From Sheuella sp. (GTDB lineage: Bacteria > Pseudomonadota > Gammaproteobacteria > Burkholderiales > Burkholderiaceae_B): 35,969 nucleotides of DNA. The notes beneath the pieces were generated by a model. It did not search any database. It was not told the DNA's origin and saw nothing but the letters and a program-made list of their open reading frames with translations. The translations under genes and the position numbers were made by a program. Position 1 is the stretch's first letter; each line of letters begins with the position of its first letter. Location of the stretch: positions 1-35,969 of the forward strand of contig JAUSCY010000049.1 of NCBI GenBank assembly GCA_030650995.1, given 5' to 3'. Shown piece after piece: positions 32,777 through 35,969 of the stretch.

Positions 32777-32986
32777 ATGAATTTGAATTGTCCTGTGTGT
32801 AAAAAGCCAATTGATCAACAGGCGGCAGAATCAAAAACAGGTGAGACAGCATTTGGAGCCAAGGAAATCGATCCCTCAAAAGGGACGCGTCAATTTCACG
32901 ATGGTGTCTGGTATTACTTTGATACGCTGAATTGCCGAACTAAATTTACCGTCAGCCCACAGCGTTATCTGACCGCTGGGGATTAA
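32777..32986 (+). CDS. Small YHS-domain protein
   Basis: A 69-residue protein. It begins MNLNCPVCKKPID and contains FHDGVWYYFDTLNCRTKFTVSPQRYL, the pattern of a YHS domain: a CxxC pair, a YYF segment, a third cysteine and a final PxxY. YHS domains occur in metal-handling proteins and some oxygenases and may bind a metal through the cysteines. AAGGTG sits six bases before the ATG at 32777. It lies 24 bases after the second acyl-CoA dehydrogenase and before the dehydratase pair. Its role in a beta-oxidation operon is not known. Confidence 0.75.
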   Translation: MNLNCPVCKKPIDQQAAESKTGETAFGAKEIDPSKGTRQFHDGVWYYFDTLNCRTKFTVSPQRYLTAGD

Positions 32987-33043
32987 CTCCTCACTGTTCT
33001 GAAGAATAGTCAGGATCGGGATGGATCGCGAGGGAGATCGAGT

Positions 33044-33571
33044 ATGTCTGAATTAGCAGAAGCCTTAAAGCCATTTGTGGGGATGGAGTCGCATACTGAT
33101 ACCGCTTGCGATGTGGTTGAGCGTGGAGCGGTTAGACGCTATGCACAAGCAATCATGAATGAAGATCCTATTTTTTCTGTTGATTGTGACAATAATAAAA
33201 ATTTTGGCGGGCCTGTTGCACCCCCATTTTTCCCCACACATTTATTTCGCAGACCATTTGGTGTGCCTGACCCGATTCAAACCAATGCACATAATCCTGA
33301 TTTTGACGGAATTGTTGCCGCGACGATTTCAGGACTGCCAGAACTCACTCCGCTCAATGGGTATGCTTTATTAAATGGCGGTTCTGAGGTTGAGTTTTAT
33401 CGCTATCCCTTACATGGGGAAACCATCAGCATGAAGTCTCGTTATGCAGATATCACTGAAAAGCAGACGAGCAAGGGGCCCATCATTCTGGTCGAGATCG
33501 AGTCCGAGTATCGCAATGAAAAAAATGATTTATTGATTCGCGTACGTCGTACTCAGATCCGGAGAAAATGA
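33044..33571 (+). CDS. FAS1-like MaoC-type dehydratase N-half protein
   Basis: A 175-residue hot-dog-fold protein of the MaoC N-terminal/FAS1-like dehydratase family. VERGAVRRYAQAIMNEDPIF and the APPFFPTHLF segment are characteristic. In hydratase 2 enzymes the active site is GDxNPxH. The equivalent here reads MNEDPIF, with Asn39 and Phe44 replacing the catalytic Asp and His. It therefore probably needs the next gene product, three bases downstream, to form an active enzyme, as in other split MaoC heterodimers. A GAGGGAGA ribosome-binding region precedes the ATG. Confidence 0.82.
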   Translation: MSELAEALKPFVGMESHTDTACDVVERGAVRRYAQAIMNEDPIFSVDCDNNKNFGGPVAPPFFPTHLFRRPFGVPDPIQTNAHNPDFDGIVAATISGLPELTPLNGYALLNGGSEVEFYRYPLHGETISMKSRYADITEKQTSKGPIILVEIESEYRNEKNDLLIRVRRTQIRRK

Positions 33572-33574
33572 GCC

Positions 33575-34057
33575 ATGCCCTTAAGTAAAGAACTTTTTTT
33601 TGAAGATGTCATGGTCGGTGAGGAAATTCCCGGTCTTGAAAAGGGACCCATGACCACTGCTCATTTGATGCGCTGGTCTGCTGCAATGGAGAATTGGCAC
33701 AAAATTCACTATGACAAGCCCTTTGCTATCGAGCATGACAAACTTCCTGACCTGTTGATCAATGGCTCGCTCAAGCAGCAGTTTGTGATGCAATTACTTG
33801 CTGATTGGGCAGGGCCCGGCGGATGGGTATGGAAAGTTGGTTTTCAGTTTCGAGCGATGAATCTTGTTGGTGAGACTTTACGCATCTGGGGGAGGGTTGT
33901 CAGCAAGCGTGAAACCCTGGATTACGGTTTGATTGATATTGAGCTGGGGATCTTGAATGATGCGGATAAAGAATCCACCCCTGGTACGGCAACAGTTGTG
34001 TTGCCATACCGTTCGGGAGCAGCGCTTCCTTATCCTTTTGTAGCACCTTCTGCCTGA
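33575..34057 (+). CDS. MaoC-fold enoyl-CoA hydratase/dehydratase subunit
   Basis: A 160-residue hot-dog-fold protein of the MaoC family. The active-site region is RWSAAMENWHKIHYDKPFA (33-51). His45 is kept, and the catalytic Asp of the GDxNPxH motif is Asn40. Such proteins hydrate trans-2-enoyl-CoA to 3-hydroxyacyl-CoA. It starts three bases after the stop of the FAS1-like gene, so the two are translated together. Its last 28 bases overlap the end of the convergent CoA-transferase gene. It is the last gene of the plus-strand operon that starts at 30300. Confidence 0.85.
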   Translation: MPLSKELFFEDVMVGEEIPGLEKGPMTTAHLMRWSAAMENWHKIHYDKPFAIEHDKLPDLLINGSLKQQFVMQLLADWAGPGGWVWKVGFQFRAMNLVGETLRIWGRVVSKRETLDYGLIDIELGILNDADKESTPGTATVVLPYRSGAALPYPFVAPSA

Positions 34058-35295
34058 TTCGAAACTTTCACCCAACCCATATCTAGACCGATGGATTTTT
34101 GTTCTGCAAGTTGTGTGATTTCTTCTGCAGTGTGACCTAGTTCTAGCAAAACCTCTTCGGTATGCTGACCGAGTCGCGGAGCAGGGCGACGCACAGTGCC
34201 TGGCGTATCACTGAATTTGATCGGCAGACCTGCCATTTTCATCATTCCCAGACCCGTGAGTTCGATCTCTTCGATCATTTTGCTCTCTAAAACCTGCGGT
34301 TGAACAACAACTTTGTCGATTTTATTAATCGGGGAGCAGGGCACTTCATTTTCTTTTAATTTTGCCATCCAGTATTCAATGGGATGTTTTTGAATAACCT
34401 CAGCGATCATGGGAATCAAAGTGGGTCGGTTAGTTGCCCTGGATTTTGGATCAATGAATCGTGTATCCACCAGCCATTCAGGTTTCTCGAGCGTAGCGCA
34501 CAGGCCTTTCCACATCTTCTGATTAAACGCTGAAATCACGATCCAGTCATCGCTGCACTGATAGGCGCGATAAGTTGGACTTGTGAGCGCACCACTTCCG
34601 CTTGGACCTGGTACCTCACCACTTGCGAAATAACGAGTAAAAAAATGGGCAAGCATTGAGATCTGCCCTTCTAGTAAGGACGTATCAACACGTTGACCCT
34701 TACCTGTCATATTTCTTACTTGTAAAGCCATCATCACGCCAATCGTGGTGAACATGCCTGCTCCCACATCGGCCACTGACATTCCCATTTTTGCAGGGCT
34801 GCCCTCTGGATCACCCGTTATGCTCATGCCTCCGGAGTAGGCTTGCATGAATAAGTCATTGGCGGGCTCTGCACTCAGTGGACCCTTCGCCCCAAAGCCG
34901 CTGACCGCGCAATAAATAAGTTTTGGATTCTCGCGGGATAAACTTTCATAGTCCAGACCTAACCGGTCCAGCGCACCGAGACGATAATTATGAACAAATA
35001 CATCAGCATCCAGAATGAGTTCGCGTGCGATATTGACGCCTTCAGGTGTTTTGAGGTCTAGGGCAATTCCGCGTTTGTTTCTGTTTGCTGCAGCAAAGTA
35101 GTAGCTCATCGCATCATGAAAGTAAGGAGACCAGGCGCGACTATCGTCACCGACTTCTGTGCGTTCGATTTTAATGACGTCTGCGCCATAGTCTCCCAAC
35201 ATCATTGCACAAAATGGCCCTGCCATGGCCACACCTATTTCTACAACCTTGATGCCAGTAAGTGGACCCTTGGTGAAGTCATTAATATTTTGCAC
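34030..35295 (-). CDS. Family III (CaiB/BaiF) CoA-transferase, second copy
   Basis: A 421-residue CoA-transferase. The start TGIKVVEIGVAMAGPFCAMMLGDYGADVIKIER, the segment IYCAVSGFGAKGP and the catalytic Asp176 in MSVADVGAGMFT all match the family. Translation probably starts at GTG (35295), with GGAG about ten bases upstream. It is downstream of the SDR gene on the same strand and overlaps the end of the MaoC gene (convergent). It probably adds CoA to the acid processed by the dehydrogenase and dehydratase operon. It is clearly related to, but distinct from, the copy at 17829-19052. Confidence 0.93.
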   Translation of the reverse strand: MQNINDFTKGPLTGIKVVEIGVAMAGPFCAMMLGDYGADVIKIERTEVGDDSRAWSPYFHDAMSYYFAAANRNKRGIALDLKTPEGVNIARELILDADVFVHNYRLGALDRLGLDYESLSRENPKLIYCAVSGFGAKGPLSAEPANDLFMQAYSGGMSITGDPEGSPAKMGMSVADVGAGMFTTIGVMMALQVRNMTGKGQRVDTSLLEGQISMLAHFFTRYFASGEVPGPSGSGALTSPTYRAYQCSDDWIVISAFNQKMWKGLCATLEKPEWLVDTRFIDPKSRATNRPTLIPMIAEVIQKHPIEYWMAKLKENEVPCSPINKIDKVVVQPQVLESKMIEEIELTGLGMMKMAGLPIKFSDTPGTVRRPAPRLGQHTEEVLLELGHTAEEITQLAEQKSIGLDMGWVKVSNQAEGATKG

Positions 35296-35368
35296 GCTCT
35301 TTGTTCTCCGATTTTTTTAAGCTGCGTCCGATTATCTGTCGGGCGTCAGTATTGTGAATGGATCCTCA

Positions 35369-35969
35369 TCAGGAAAGCAATTGTGCACCATCTACAGCGA
35401 TATTTTGACCCGTGACCCAGGAGGCGAGATCGCTTGCAAGAAACGCTGCGACGTTGGCGACTTCTTGTGGTGTGCCATAACGGCCAGAGGGAATCTTGGC
35501 CAGCGTGTCTGCATAGAGTTTAGGGTTGTTATTCTTTGCCTGATCCCAGACTCCACCTTTGAAAAAAATCGAACCAGGTGAGATGCAGTTCACGCGAATT
35601 CCCTTTGGCGCGAGGGCGAGTGCCTGCGTTTTAGCATGCTGGTTGATTGCGGCTTTCACAGCGCCATAGGGCGGGTTGCGCACACTGGCTTTCATACCAG
35701 CAGTCGAGGTGATGTGAATGATGCTACCACCTTGTTTTTCCAGATGAGGGTAGGCTGCATGACAGGCTCTGATCGTGGCCATCAAATCAACCTGTATACC
35801 CAGACTCCAGCCAAGTTCGTCATCAGAGCGACCAAATCCCGAAGCATTGTTCACTAGAATGTCGATGCCGCCAAGATCACTTGCCGCCATTTCGACCCAT
35901 TGCTTAATGTCTGTTTCTTCTGCCAGATCGCAGGCATGCGCACTGACGGTATGTCCGTATGTACAAAGT
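35369..35969 (-). CDS. Short-chain dehydrogenase/reductase, N-terminus outside window
   Basis: The frame is open from the right edge to the TGA at 35369, so an internal ATG at 35890 is not the true start. Visible SDR features are ILVNNASG (the NNAG motif), the catalytic tyrosine and lysine in YGAVKAAI with the serine in ITSTAGM twelve to fifteen residues before it, IRVNCISPG, and the final LASWVTGQNIAVDGA. The N-terminal nucleotide-binding glycine motif lies outside the window. It may oxidise a 3-hydroxyacyl-CoA or another alcohol in the neighbouring pathway. It is 73 bases upstream of the CoA-transferase on the same strand. Confidence 0.9.
   Translation of the reverse strand, partial: LCTYGHTVSAHACDLAEETDIKQWVEMAASDLGGIDILVNNASGFGRSDDELGWSLGIQVDLMATIRACHAAYPHLEKQGGSIIHITSTAGMKASVRNPPYGAVKAAINQHAKTQALALAPKGIRVNCISPGSIFFKGGVWDQAKNNNPKLYADTLAKIPSGRYGTPQEVANVAAFLASDLASWVTGQNIAVDGAQLLS

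Overview
The window looks like a chromosome segment of a betaproteobacterium, probably Burkholderiales and most likely an Alcaligenaceae-type organism. This rests on the rpsF-priB-rpsR-rplI block followed by dnaB, the alaC-hom-thrC run, the hpnCDE squalene genes, and the Bug-type (TctC) binding proteins and family III CoA-transferases that are abundant in that family. Base composition looks close to balanced by eye (not computed). No rRNA, tRNA, CRISPR, transposase or phage gene was seen, and no gap between genes exceeds 300 bases.

Left third (1-13,832), core functions: the 3' part of dxs; rpsF, priB, rpsR and rplI ending in a clear terminator; an active-site-altered kinase-like gene directly upstream of dnaB; then, on the minus strand, pbpG (PBP7-type endopeptidase), a PdxA-family dehydrogenase overlapping a PIN-PhoH ATPase gene by one base, and a Bcp-type peroxiredoxin next to a Mth938-domain protein. 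The plus-strand operon alaC-hom-thrC has start and stop codons that overlap.

Middle (13,880-19,836): crcB (fluoride exporter) faces hpnE across a short 12-bp tandem repeat. hpnC, hpnD and hpnE make squalene from farnesyl diphosphate. They are packed directly behind a family III CoA-transferase and a carboxymuconolactone-decarboxylase-like gene on the same strand. Next come a two-gene unit of a small DUF3820 protein and a ribbon-helix-helix-like protein.

Right half (20,050-35,969), a catabolic neighbourhood: two Bug binding proteins, a dienelactone hydrolase, an HMG-CoA-lyase-like/MmgE-PrpD pair, a complete TctB-TctA-TctC tripartite carboxylate transporter followed by a flavoprotein dehydrogenase, and a fumarylacetoacetase-family hydrolase. 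A compact plus-strand operon then encodes two acyl-CoA dehydrogenases, a small YHS protein and two MaoC-fold dehydratases, converging on a second CoA-transferase with an SDR dehydrogenase upstream of it. Together these could import a carboxylic acid, attach CoA, and carry out dehydrogenation, hydration, oxidation and aldol or C-C cleavage. The substrate cannot be read from sequence. The most unusual part is the acyl-CoA dehydrogenase pair plus MaoC pair, where one member of each pair seems to lack catalytic residues. This resembles the obligate heteromers of steroid side-chain degradation, here with a YHS protein between them.
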